Position numbers and translations under genes: made by a program. Below, piece after piece: positions 1 through 7,453 of a DNA stretch of 64,000 bases (the stretch's first letter is position 1; every line of letters begins with the position of its first letter). The stretch is from NCBI RefSeq assembly GCF_007993795.1, contig NZ_CP042476.1, positions 682,001 through 746,000 of the forward strand. Reading direction: 5' to 3'. Below the pieces are notes generated by a model, which was given only the letters and a program-made list of their open reading frames with translations, was not told the origin of the DNA and ran no database searches. The stretch is from Antarcticibacterium arcticum (GTDB taxonomy: Bacteria > Bacteroidota > Bacteroidia > Flavobacteriales > Flavobacteriaceae).

Positions 1-121
1 AAAGCTCCAGGAACAAACAACCTTCAAAATTGCGGATCTGGTTCTTATTAGCTTCAAAATTTTCAAAAAACGCATCTATTTTATCGGGTTGAAAACCCAT
101 TTTGACAATTCTTACGAACAT
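1..121 (-). CDS. Antibiotic-biosynthesis-monooxygenase (ABM) domain protein, N-terminal part only
   Basis: The reverse strand reads from an ATG at 121 as MFVRIVKMGFQPDKIDAFF and stays open to the window edge, giving about 40 residues. The start MFVRIVKM, then a helix of the form PDKIDAFFENF and the ending FEGCLFLEL, fit the first strand, helix and second strand of the small ABM ferredoxin-like fold. Members are about 100 residues long and are often cofactor-free oxygenases or of unknown function. The ATG lies one base after the TAA of the SAM-hydrolase gene, so both probably share one transcript. The rest lies outside the window, so the substrate cannot be judged. Confidence 0.6.
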   Translation of the reverse strand, partial: MFVRIVKMGFQPDKIDAFFENFEANKNQIRNFEGCLFLEL

Positions 122-122
122 A

Positions 123-953
123 TTATTCAAATTTTACGGTAATAGTATCCCTTAACTCTAGTCCAAACAGGGAAGAGGCACTTCCAACGGTGCTGGGATT
201 ACTTTTATAAATAGCCAACTCTATATAGCCGGCCGAATTGAAAATGGCAAGTTTCTTACCATCTTCTTCGCGTTTTTCCTTCTCCAGTTTAAAATTGATC
301 GCATCGCTGTAGGTCTCGTAGATCTCCTGGAATTTTGCGGTGCGCGCAGTTATATTGAAATTTCTTCCCTTGCCGGTAGCATCAAAAAATTTGCGGTTGA
401 TATTGGTAACCACATTCCCGTAATTATCTATATAGATCACGTGGCCCACTATCTGGTTTTTTTCAGCATTTACATAGGGTTCAATTTCCTTCAAATATTT
501 AAGGTTCTCAATTACCTTCCCCACCACTTCGAGTGTTCCGCCCCGGGCAAGGTGACAGGCAACCCTCACAAAGACATCAAGGACCGGAAAATTGCTGTCC
601 ACCGTATTGTGGATATTGATCTCTACGATCTTTTCAGGTTTGATCTCGGCTGCAATAAGGGATAAGATGCCGTTATTGGCACAAATAAAATAATGACCAT
701 CCAGCAATACTGCCAGATGCTTGTTTTCCGGCGTGAGCTCGCTATCTATCCCTATAATATGAATAGTTCCCGGGGGAAAGCATTTATAGGCATTTTTAAT
801 GATGTAGGAAGCCTCGGTAATATGGAATGGCGATATAGAGTGCGAGATATCAACAATTCGCACATCACTCATTTCAGAATAAATAGTCCCTTTAACAGCC
901 CCGGCAAAATGATCTTTCTCTCCAAAATCGGTAGTTAAAGTTATGATTGCCAT
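123..953 (-). CDS. SAM hydroxide adenosyltransferase (DUF62 / SAM hydrolase family)
   Basis: The 276-residue product has the family's N-terminal signature TLTTDFGEKDHFAGAVKG (residues 5-22), the segment HSISPFHITEASYIIKNAY, the ANNGILSLI motif and the C-terminal-domain motif DNYGNVVTNI. These belong to the DUF62 family related to fluorinase and chlorinase, whose ordinary members hydrolyse S-adenosylmethionine to adenosine and methionine using a bound hydroxide. The halogenases carry an extra loop; with length near 276 this is most likely the hydrolase type, which is inference. It is cytosolic (no signal peptide), is followed at once by the ABM gene, and is divergent from phoH. Confidence 0.88.
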   Translation of the reverse strand: MAIITLTTDFGEKDHFAGAVKGTIYSEMSDVRIVDISHSISPFHITEASYIIKNAYKCFPPGTIHIIGIDSELTPENKHLAVLLDGHYFICANNGILSLIAAEIKPEKIVEINIHNTVDSNFPVLDVFVRVACHLARGGTLEVVGKVIENLKYLKEIEPYVNAEKNQIVGHVIYIDNYGNVVTNINRKFFDATGKGRNFNITARTAKFQEIYETYSDAINFKLEKEKREEDGKKLAIFNSAGYIELAIYKSNPSTVGSASSLFGLELRDTITVKFE

Positions 954-1161
954 AGAGGATTGTTAATAATTTTTTAAGGTTAGCTACCTGTTATTTTATG
1001 TAAGTTTGTAATACAGGCGAAGATAATTTTATTTCTGCCGCTTATGTCAAAATTAAAAGAAATTTCTTTAATTTCCTGACAGATAAACGGAGATATTTCT
1101 GTTGCCGAATATCATAAAATATAACACCTTATAGATAAATTAATTATAAATCCCACTGCTC

Positions 1162-2118
1162 TTGAACGAACTCATCATCGAACTTTCCGAAATTAGCCCA
1201 AGGGAATTTTTTGGGCACCAGAATGAACACATTGAACTCCTCAAAAAATATTTTCCGAAACTAAAGATCGTTGCCCGTGGCAGCCGTATCACTGTGTTTG
1301 GAGATGAAGATATGCTGGAAGAATTTGATATGCGATTCACCATGTTGATGGATCATTTCGGGAAATTCAACAAACTCGATGAGAACATCATAGAACGGGT
1401 GCTTACCAGCAACAACCAGGAGGAGTATTCTACTTCTACGGAAAGCGGGCAGGTGCTGGTTCACGGGGTAGGTGGAAAACTAATCAAAGCCCAGACGGCT
1501 AACCAGCGAAAATTGGTGGAGTTGATGATGAAGAACGATATGGTCTTTGCCATTGGCCCGGCGGGAACGGGAAAAACTTATACAGGTGTTGCCCTTGCAG
1601 TAAAAGCGCTCAAGGAGAAACAGGTAAAAAGGATCATTTTGACAAGGCCTGCGGTGGAAGCCGGTGAAAACCTTGGTTTTCTGCCCGGGGATCTTAAGGA
1701 AAAATTAGATCCTTATATGCAGCCTTTGTATGACGCGTTAAGGGACATGATCCCCCACGAAAAGCTGGAAGTGCTTATAGAAAAAGGTGTGATCCAGATT
1801 GCGCCACTGGCGTTTATGCGTGGCCGTACCCTGGATAATGCTTTTGTGATCCTTGATGAGGGTCAAAATACCACCCATGCACAAATGAAGATGTTCCTTA
1901 CCAGGATGGGAAAGAGCGCAAAATTTATGATTACGGGCGACCCCGGGCAAATTGACTTGCCGCGTAGGGTGATCTCAGGATTAAAAGAAGCATTGTTAAT
2001 TCTAAAAGATGTAAAAGGAATAGGGGTAGTGCATTTGGATGATAAAGATGTAATACGCCATAAACTGGTGAAAAGTATAATTGCCGCATACAAGGAAACC
2101 GAACTTACCGAGACCTAG
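1162..2118 (+). CDS. PhoH-like ATPase
   Basis: The product is 318 residues. The Walker A motif GPAGTGKT lies at about 132-139 and the Walker B motif VILDE at about 229-233, followed by GQNTTHAQMKMFLTRMG and the sensor segment MITGDPGQIDLPR. This is the standard single-domain PhoH/YbeZ arrangement with a KH-like N-terminal part. YbeZ-type PhoH proteins are RNA-linked ATPases that in other bacteria work with YbeY in rRNA maturation. The reading frame begins at a TTG at 1162, whose translation (NELIIELSEISPREFFG) matches the usual family N-terminus; no in-frame ATG gives a better start. Confidence 0.92.
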   Translation: MNELIIELSEISPREFFGHQNEHIELLKKYFPKLKIVARGSRITVFGDEDMLEEFDMRFTMLMDHFGKFNKLDENIIERVLTSNNQEEYSTSTESGQVLVHGVGGKLIKAQTANQRKLVELMMKNDMVFAIGPAGTGKTYTGVALAVKALKEKQVKRIILTRPAVEAGENLGFLPGDLKEKLDPYMQPLYDALRDMIPHEKLEVLIEKGVIQIAPLAFMRGRTLDNAFVILDEGQNTTHAQMKMFLTRMGKSAKFMITGDPGQIDLPRRVISGLKEALLILKDVKGIGVVHLDDKDVIRHKLVKSIIAAYKETELTET

Positions 2119-2220
2119 GATCCAGTAGTTTTACCATATAAAATTTAAACAAAAGATTTTACAGGAAATATTAAAGGCAACTTTAAAATTTCCTGTTTCA
2201 TTTAAAATAAGTCCCATAAA

Positions 2221-3171
2221 ATGAATAATACCATAACTGCTACCAACTTCAATTTTCCAGGTCAAAAATCGGTTTACAAAGGCAAGGTGCGCGAAGTTTA
2301 TGAATTGGAAAACAATGTACTGGTAATGATTGCTACAGACAGGCTTTCGGCTTTTGACGTGGTGATGCCAAAGGGAATTCCCTATAAAGGCCAGATCCTT
2401 AACCAGATTGCCACCCAAATGATGGATGCCACCAAAGATATTGTTCCCAATTGGCAGGTTGCAACCCCAGATCCCAATGTTGCGGTAGGTGTGAAGTGCG
2501 AACCCTTTAAAGTTGAAATGGTGATACGCGGTTATCTGGCTGGCCATGCTGCCAGGGAATATAAAGCGGGAAGACGCACTCTTTGCGGGGTCACGCTGCC
2601 TGACGGATTAACGGAAAACGATGAACTACCGGAACCAATAATTACTCCGGCTACAAAAGCTGAAATGGGGGATCATGATGAAGATATTTCAAGAGAGGAG
2701 ATCCTTCGCAGGGGCATTGTATCTGAAGAAGATTATAAAGTCCTTGAAGATTATACTTATAAACTTTTTGAAAGAGGTACAAAGATCGCTGCAGAAAGAG
2801 ACCTTATTCTGGTGGATACGAAATATGAATTCGGAAAAACCCCTGAAGGCAGGATCGTGCTCATAGATGAAATTCATACGCCCGATTCTTCACGGTATTT
2901 TTATATGAACGGGTATGAAGAACGCCAGGACAACGGCGAACCCCAAAAGCAGCTCTCCAAGGAATTTGTGAGGCAGTGGCTCATAGAGAATAACTTTCAG
3001 GGCCTGCCAGGGCAAACTGTGCCCCCGATGAGCGATGAATATATTCAAAGTGTTTCTGAAAGATACATTGAGCTTTATGAAAATATTACTGGTTCTAAAT
3101 TTGTAAAAGCCGATGTATCCAATATTGAAGCGAGAATTGAGCGGAATGTGTTGGGTTATTTAGCAAAATAG
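2221..3171 (+). CDS. purC: Phosphoribosylaminoimidazole-succinocarboxamide synthase (SAICAR synthase)
   Basis: The 316-residue enzyme catalyses ATP-dependent joining of aspartate to CAIR in purine synthesis. Family motifs are visible in order: KGKVREVYELENN near the N-terminus, TDRLSAFDVVMPKGIPYKGQ, VEMVIRGYLAGHAAREY, ILVDTKYEFG and IDEIHTPDSSRYF. It is of the longer (about 300 residue) type rather than the 240-residue E. coli type, with an extra C-terminal segment. It starts at ATG 2221 about 100 bases after phoH. Purine genes are not clustered here; it stands alone before a repeat-filled gap. Confidence 0.96.
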   Translation: MNNTITATNFNFPGQKSVYKGKVREVYELENNVLVMIATDRLSAFDVVMPKGIPYKGQILNQIATQMMDATKDIVPNWQVATPDPNVAVGVKCEPFKVEMVIRGYLAGHAAREYKAGRRTLCGVTLPDGLTENDELPEPIITPATKAEMGDHDEDISREEILRRGIVSEEDYKVLEDYTYKLFERGTKIAAERDLILVDTKYEFGKTPEGRIVLIDEIHTPDSSRYFYMNGYEERQDNGEPQKQLSKEFVRQWLIENNFQGLPGQTVPPMSDEYIQSVSERYIELYENITGSKFVKADVSNIEARIERNVLGYLAK

Positions 3172-3664
3172 TGAGTAGGGAATAGTGAGTAGGAAATAGT
3201 GAGTAGTGAGTAGGGATTAGTCGTTAGTCTTTAGTATGGTGTGAATTAGTGATTAACTGGGGGTGATTAGGTTTTGATAATCTGCCAAAATCTGCGGTTT
3301 TAAGCTCTGCGAAAGCTGCGGGAAATGTTGTACTTGTGGGTTCGTGCCTGCCGTCCGCAGGTAGGTTTTATGTTTAGGGAATAGGGATTAGTGAATATTT
3401 ATTAGTCGATAGTCCCAAGTATAGTTTCACTTTGTTGTTTGAGGTTACTGGGAGAAGTTATAAGACTTTGATTATCTGCGGAATCTGCGGTTTTAGGATC
3501 TGCGGAATCTGCGGGAAATGAATTTTTTGTCTTGATATTTGGAGCTTGATGCCTGAATTTTTGTATTTGGAATTTGGTACTTGGTTTTGGTTGCTTGCTA
3601 TTTGGTATTTGTAAATGGGAATTTAGAAATTGGAATTTGATTTTCGTTTCTCTATTTTTAGAAA
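3172..3664. repeat. Gap between purC and acsA filled with degenerate short-period repeats
   Basis: No gene is visible. The first 60 bases after the purC stop are built from variants of AATAGTGAGTAGG. Two copies of a segment of about 54 bases rich in ATCTGCGG (3273-3327 and 3467-3520) are roughly 80 percent alike by eye. A GC-rich inverted repeat CCTGCCGTCCGCAGGTAGG lies near 3348-3366. The last 100 bases are variants of TTTGGAATTTGG. Similar GTGAGTAG words recur in the spacers of the rRNA operon, so this is probably a genome-wide filler repeat rather than a local feature. Confidence 0.7.
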
Positions 3665-5602
3665 ATGAAAAATATACAGCTCAAATCATTTGCAGAATAT
3701 AAAAAGGCCTACCGGGAAAGTGTGGAAACTCCGGAAGCTTTTTGGGATAAAATAGCCGGGGAATTTCAATGGCAGAAAAAATGGGATAAGACCCTGGAAT
3801 GGGATTTTTCCAAACCCGACATTAAATGGTTTCTGGGTGGAAAGTTGAACATTACTGAAAATTGCCTTGATCGTCATTTGGAAACCCTGGGAAATAAAAC
3901 CGCTATTATTTGGGAACCCAATGATCCGGATGAAGAATCCAGATATATATCTTACCGCCAATTATTTGTAAAGGTATCCCGTTTTGCCAATGTACTAAAG
4001 AATAATGGCATCAAAAAAGGTGACAGGGTATGTATATATATGCCTATGATCCCAGAGTTGGCAATTGCAATGCTGGCCTGTGCACGAATAGGAGCGGTAC
4101 ATTCGATTGTGTTTGCCGGATTTTCCAGTACGGCAATAGCCAATCGTATAAATGATTCCAAATGTAAAATGCTAATTACAGCTAACCAGGTATACCGGGG
4201 TTCAAAACCGGTGAATCTTAAGGAGATCTGTGATGAAGCCCTGAAGGACACCCCTTCCATTGAAACCGTTATTGTGTACAGAAGGACGGTGGAACCCACT
4301 CCTATGCAGGAAGGAAGGGATAAATTCTGGTTTGATGAACTTCAAAAAGCCGGGAAAGATTGCCCTGCCGAAGTAATGGATGCCGAAGATCTTCTTTTTA
4401 TACTGTACACCTCCGGTTCAACCGGGAAACCAAAAGGAATGGTACACACTACAGCGGGATACCTTATTGGAACTGCCTATACTTTTTCCAATGTATTTCA
4501 ATATAATGCCGAATCTCCCAACCAGAGTTTCAATGGGCGCGATGTGTACTGGTGTACCGCAGATATAGGTTGGATCACCGGACATTCTTATATCATTTAC
4601 GGTCCCCTGGCAGCGGGGGCTACCACAGTCATGTTTGAAGGTATTCCCAGTTATCCGGACCATGGAAGATTCTGGGAGATCGTTGAAAAATTAAAAGTTA
4701 CCCATTTTTATACCGCTCCTACCGCAATAAGATCCCTTGCCAAACATCCTTTGAAATATGTTGAAAAACATGACCTTTCATCCTTAAAGGTACTTGGAAC
4801 GGTTGGTGAACCAATAAATGAGGAAGCCTGGCACTGGTATAATGACAATATTGGAAAGGGGAACAGTCCTATCGTAGATACCTGGTGGCAAACCGAAACG
4901 GGTGCCATTATGATCTCACCAATCGCTGGTATTACCCCCACGCGTCCAACATTTGCAACCCTGCCTTTACCCGGAGTTCAACCGGCATTAATGGATGAAA
5001 ATGGAAATGAAATTACCAATTTGCATGAAAAAGCAGAAGGCCGGCTGGCAATAAAATTCCCCTGGCCCTCTATGGCAAGGACTATTTATGGAGATCATCA
5101 ACGCTATAAAGATGTATATTTTTCAGCCTATAAAAACATGTATTTTACCGGGGATGGGGCTTATCGTGATGCCACAGGGAATTACCGTATCACCGGCAGG
5201 GTAGATGATGTGGTAATTGTAAGTGGCCATAATCTTGGTACGGCCCCAATAGAAAACGCTATTAATGAACATCCAAAAGTAGCGGAGAGCGCAGTAGTTG
5301 GATTTCCTCATGATATTAAAGGAAACGCCCTTTACGCTTATGTAATACTGTATGATGATATTGAACAAACTCCGGAGCTTAAAGAGGAAATAAGGGCAGA
5401 GGTAGCCAAGATCATTGGCCCCATTGCAAAACCGGACAAGATCCAGTTTGTAACAAGTCTTCCCAAGACCCGAAGCGGAAAGATCATGAGAAGGATCTTA
5501 AGGAAGATCGCATCACGCGATACCGCCGATCTCGGGGATACTTCAACATTATTAAATCCTGAGATTATAGAGCAGATAATTGAAGGAAATCAAAAAGCAT
5601 AG
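3665..5602 (+). CDS. acsA: Acetyl-CoA synthetase (acetate-CoA ligase, AMP-forming)
   Basis: The 645-residue enzyme makes acetyl-CoA from acetate, ATP and CoA through acetyl-AMP. The phosphate-binding motif TSGSTGKPKG is at residues 249-258, followed by WWQTETG and the hinge and C-terminal motif RSGKIMRR, whose Lys606 is the residue that is reversibly acetylated in studied Acs enzymes. N-terminal motifs YMPMIPELAIAMLACARIGA and VFAGFSSTAIANRI identify Acs rather than other acyl-CoA ligases. Length is normal. The 3' end of this gene has a decayed look-alike at about 6405-6490, and the gene is followed after 62 bases by a secreted-protein gene. Confidence 0.96.
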   Translation: MKNIQLKSFAEYKKAYRESVETPEAFWDKIAGEFQWQKKWDKTLEWDFSKPDIKWFLGGKLNITENCLDRHLETLGNKTAIIWEPNDPDEESRYISYRQLFVKVSRFANVLKNNGIKKGDRVCIYMPMIPELAIAMLACARIGAVHSIVFAGFSSTAIANRINDSKCKMLITANQVYRGSKPVNLKEICDEALKDTPSIETVIVYRRTVEPTPMQEGRDKFWFDELQKAGKDCPAEVMDAEDLLFILYTSGSTGKPKGMVHTTAGYLIGTAYTFSNVFQYNAESPNQSFNGRDVYWCTADIGWITGHSYIIYGPLAAGATTVMFEGIPSYPDHGRFWEIVEKLKVTHFYTAPTAIRSLAKHPLKYVEKHDLSSLKVLGTVGEPINEEAWHWYNDNIGKGNSPIVDTWWQTETGAIMISPIAGITPTRPTFATLPLPGVQPALMDENGNEITNLHEKAEGRLAIKFPWPSMARTIYGDHQRYKDVYFSAYKNMYFTGDGAYRDATGNYRITGRVDDVVIVSGHNLGTAPIENAINEHPKVAESAVVGFPHDIKGNALYAYVILYDDIEQTPELKEEIRAEVAKIIGPIAKPDKIQFVTSLPKTRSGKIMRRILRKIASRDTADLGDTSTLLNPEIIEQIIEGNQKA

Positions 5603-5664
5603 GGTATATTTTGAATTTCGGATTAATTTTTGTTAATTAATTTGAAATAATTAATTGTATTCAG

Positions 5665-6276
5665 ATGAAAAACTTTACTTCTTTATTAATTATTTTATTT
5701 ATTGTAAACCTTTCATTTTCTCAGACAGGTTGGCAACCGGGAATGATTTCTTCCTTAGACAGATTTGAAAATGTCAATGAAAGGAAGGCTCCCCTCAAAT
5801 ATACCGGTACTCCCTACATTGAAGAGGATTTTGTACCGGGAACTATAAGTGATGAAGCCGGAAACACGCGTGAAGCCTATTTAAGATATAATTCAATAGA
5901 GGAAATTGTAGAAATACAAATAAAGGATAACGGCCTGCAGGGAATTAGGGTTCTTCCAAGAGTTAAGGAGTTAACCTATACTTTAAATGATTATAAATAT
6001 ATTTTTGGCTCCTTCATTACAAGTGAGGGGGAGAAGTTAGAGGGTTATTTTATAGAATATTTTGAAGGGGACTCTTATGGTTTATATGGAAATCCAATTC
6101 CAAAACTTATGGATGCCGAATATTCCAAACGTACACTTGGACATGGAAGATTACCTCATTTAAGTGTAGAGGTAGAATACTTCATAAAAACAGAGGATGG
6201 TATTTTTACCAGGGTAAATTTAAAAAATAAGGATTTTAAAAAAATCTTACCGCAATCTGCACCTGGCGGAAAATAA
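5665..6276 (+). CDS. Secreted protein of unknown family, copy A; C-terminus probably lost by frameshift
   Basis: The 203-residue product has a signal peptide (MKNFTSLLIILFIVNLSFSQ). I do not recognise the family. It is clearly paralogous to the gene at 6555: shared blocks are YTGTPYIEEDFVPGTI against YTGSPYVEKNFVNGVI, AYLRYNSIEEIVEIQIK against AFLRYNTVEDVVEVKLA, GEKLEGYFIEYFEG against GETLEGYFMNYYDG, and NLKNKDFKKILP against RLKDKDFKNALP. Copy A stops about 18 residues early. Just past its stop, the next frame still encodes an ending like that of copy B (6277-6331), so the C-terminus looks frameshifted. It follows acsA on the same strand by 62 bases and may be co-transcribed. Confidence 0.75.
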   Translation: MKNFTSLLIILFIVNLSFSQTGWQPGMISSLDRFENVNERKAPLKYTGTPYIEEDFVPGTISDEAGNTREAYLRYNSIEEIVEIQIKDNGLQGIRVLPRVKELTYTLNDYKYIFGSFITSEGEKLEGYFIEYFEGDSYGLYGNPIPKLMDAEYSKRTLGHGRLPHLSVEVEYFIKTEDGIFTRVNLKNKDFKKILPQSAPGGK

Positions 6277-6331
6277 ACCAAAAACTCCGCAAGATTATGC
6301 ACACCTGCTAAGATGGTTCCAAAAACTTTAA
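6277..6331 (+). pseudogene. Out-of-frame C-terminal remnant of secreted protein copy A
   Basis: Read one base forward of the upstream gene's frame, this stretch gives NKPKTPQDYAHLLRWFQKL and then TAA at 6329-6331. That matches the last residues of the paralog at 6555 (VKSVEDFVKMLEWYDQQNF) in length, charge pattern and the W-aromatic position. The simplest reading is a single-base indel near GGCGGAAAATAA (about 6266-6276), either real or a sequencing error. Confidence 0.65.
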
Positions 6332-6404
6332 TTTTTCCGGTTTATTTTGATAAGAAAACCACAATTCCTGCAGCTTTCCTCTATATTTGATGTTGGTATG
6401 CCCG

Positions 6405-6490
6405 GTGAAAATCCGTATCGCGTGACACCATTAATCCGGCGACCTCATGACATTGTTATATCCTGAGTTAATTGATAAAATTATTGAGGA
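6405..6490 (+). pseudogene. Decayed 3' end of a second acsA copy
   Basis: The stretch TTGTTATATCCTGAG followed by TTAATTGATAAAATTATTGAGG (split here for length) encodes TLLYPELIDKIIED, matching the acsA C-terminus STLLNPEIIEQIIEG. Upstream, after small indels, TCGCGTGACACC matches the acsA segment encoding SRDT. The reading frame is broken, so this is a relic. Its distance to the next gene start (about 65 bases) equals that between the intact acsA and its own downstream secreted gene (62 bases), which supports duplication of the pair. The alignment was done by eye. Confidence 0.6.
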
Positions 6491-6494
6491 TGTA

Positions 6495-6513
6495 TATACC
6501 AATTCGTGGTATA
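6495..6513. promoter_or_regulatory. Inverted repeat upstream of secreted protein copy B
   Basis: TATACCA and TGGTATA form a perfect 7-base inverted repeat around ATTCG, ending 41 bases before the ATG at 6555. It could be a protein-binding operator or chance in AT-rich DNA; nothing comparable with the same sequence precedes copy A. Confidence 0.3.
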
Positions 6514-6554
6514 ATAATTGTTTCAATTAAAATCTAAACATAAAACCTTTATAA

Positions 6555-7229
6555 ATGAAATTTTACTTTACTTTCCTTGCCTCAGTTTTTATTGTTCTAA
6601 ACAGCTTTTCCCAGGTAAGCGATTTTATTCCTGGAAATTCTCCGCTACTTATCCTTACTACAAATAATACTCCCGATGGATATACAGGATCGCCTTACGT
6701 TGAAAAGAATTTTGTAAATGGAGTGATCATGGATACCGATGGTAAAACCCATCCGGCTTTTTTGAGATATAATACCGTGGAAGATGTAGTGGAAGTAAAG
6801 CTTGCATTATCTGAACCCGATACATTTGTTCTGCCAAAATTAAAAAACATATCCTATAGAATGAATGGGTATACTTATGTCCTTGATTCTTTTCGAACAG
6901 ATAAAGGAGAAACTCTGGAAGGATATTTTATGAATTATTATGATGGGAAAAAGGTAAAATTTTATGCCCGTCCAATGCCTGATATCACCCCTGCTGAAAA
7001 AGCAAAAACAGGTTATGAAAAAGATAAAGCTGCTCATTTAAATGTAAAAACTGATTATTACATTGCCTTAAATAATGGGCCATTAAAAAATGTTAGATTA
7101 AAAGATAAAGATTTTAAAAACGCTTTACCTGCCTCCAAAGAAGTAGACAAGTACTTTAAAGAGGTTAAAGTGAAAAGCGTAGAGGATTTTGTTAAAATGC
7201 TCGAATGGTATGACCAGCAGAATTTTTAA
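6555..7229 (+). CDS. Secreted protein of unknown family, copy B
   Basis: The 224-residue product starts with a signal peptide (MKFYFTFLASVFIVLNSFSQ) and is the full-length paralog of the gene at 5665. The mature part is rich in beta-strand-like segments (YTGSPYVEKNFVNG, DVVEVKLALSEPDTFVLP, TYVLDSFRTDKGE), and ends in a charged helix VKSVEDFVKMLEWYDQQNF. There is no lipobox, membrane helix or type IX sorting domain, so it is probably periplasmic or exported by another route. Function is unknown. A strong terminator follows. Confidence 0.8.
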   Translation: MKFYFTFLASVFIVLNSFSQVSDFIPGNSPLLILTTNNTPDGYTGSPYVEKNFVNGVIMDTDGKTHPAFLRYNTVEDVVEVKLALSEPDTFVLPKLKNISYRMNGYTYVLDSFRTDKGETLEGYFMNYYDGKKVKFYARPMPDITPAEKAKTGYEKDKAAHLNVKTDYYIALNNGPLKNVRLKDKDFKNALPASKEVDKYFKEVKVKSVEDFVKMLEWYDQQNF

Positions 7230-7254
7230 TTAATATCCATACAAGATTGTAATT

Positions 7255-7278
7255 AAGAGCCTTAGCGGGCTCTTTTTT
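7255..7278 (+). terminator. Rho-independent terminator after secreted protein copy B
   Basis: AAGAGCC and GGCTCTT pair across a short loop and are followed by a run of T residues. Confidence 0.85.
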
Positions 7279-7453
7279 AATGGCTTTTAGGGAAATGAAA
7301 TAAAGAGAAAATTCTATATGTGCAGGCTATGGTGAAGTGGTCTGAATGGAAGTTTCATGATTGTAAGAATTATTTCATTATCAAATGTTAAATACTGTTA
7401 AGAATTGATAAATTGTTTATATTGGCCTAGTCTAATTAACAACTTAGAAATAT

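Noticed and set aside
441..938. Two forward-strand frames opposite the SAM hydrolase
   Set aside because: They are antisense shadows with no start context or family features.
123..953. SAM halogenase rather than hydrolase
   Set aside because: Length and motifs fit the common hydrolase group, and there is no halogenated-compound gene cluster around it.
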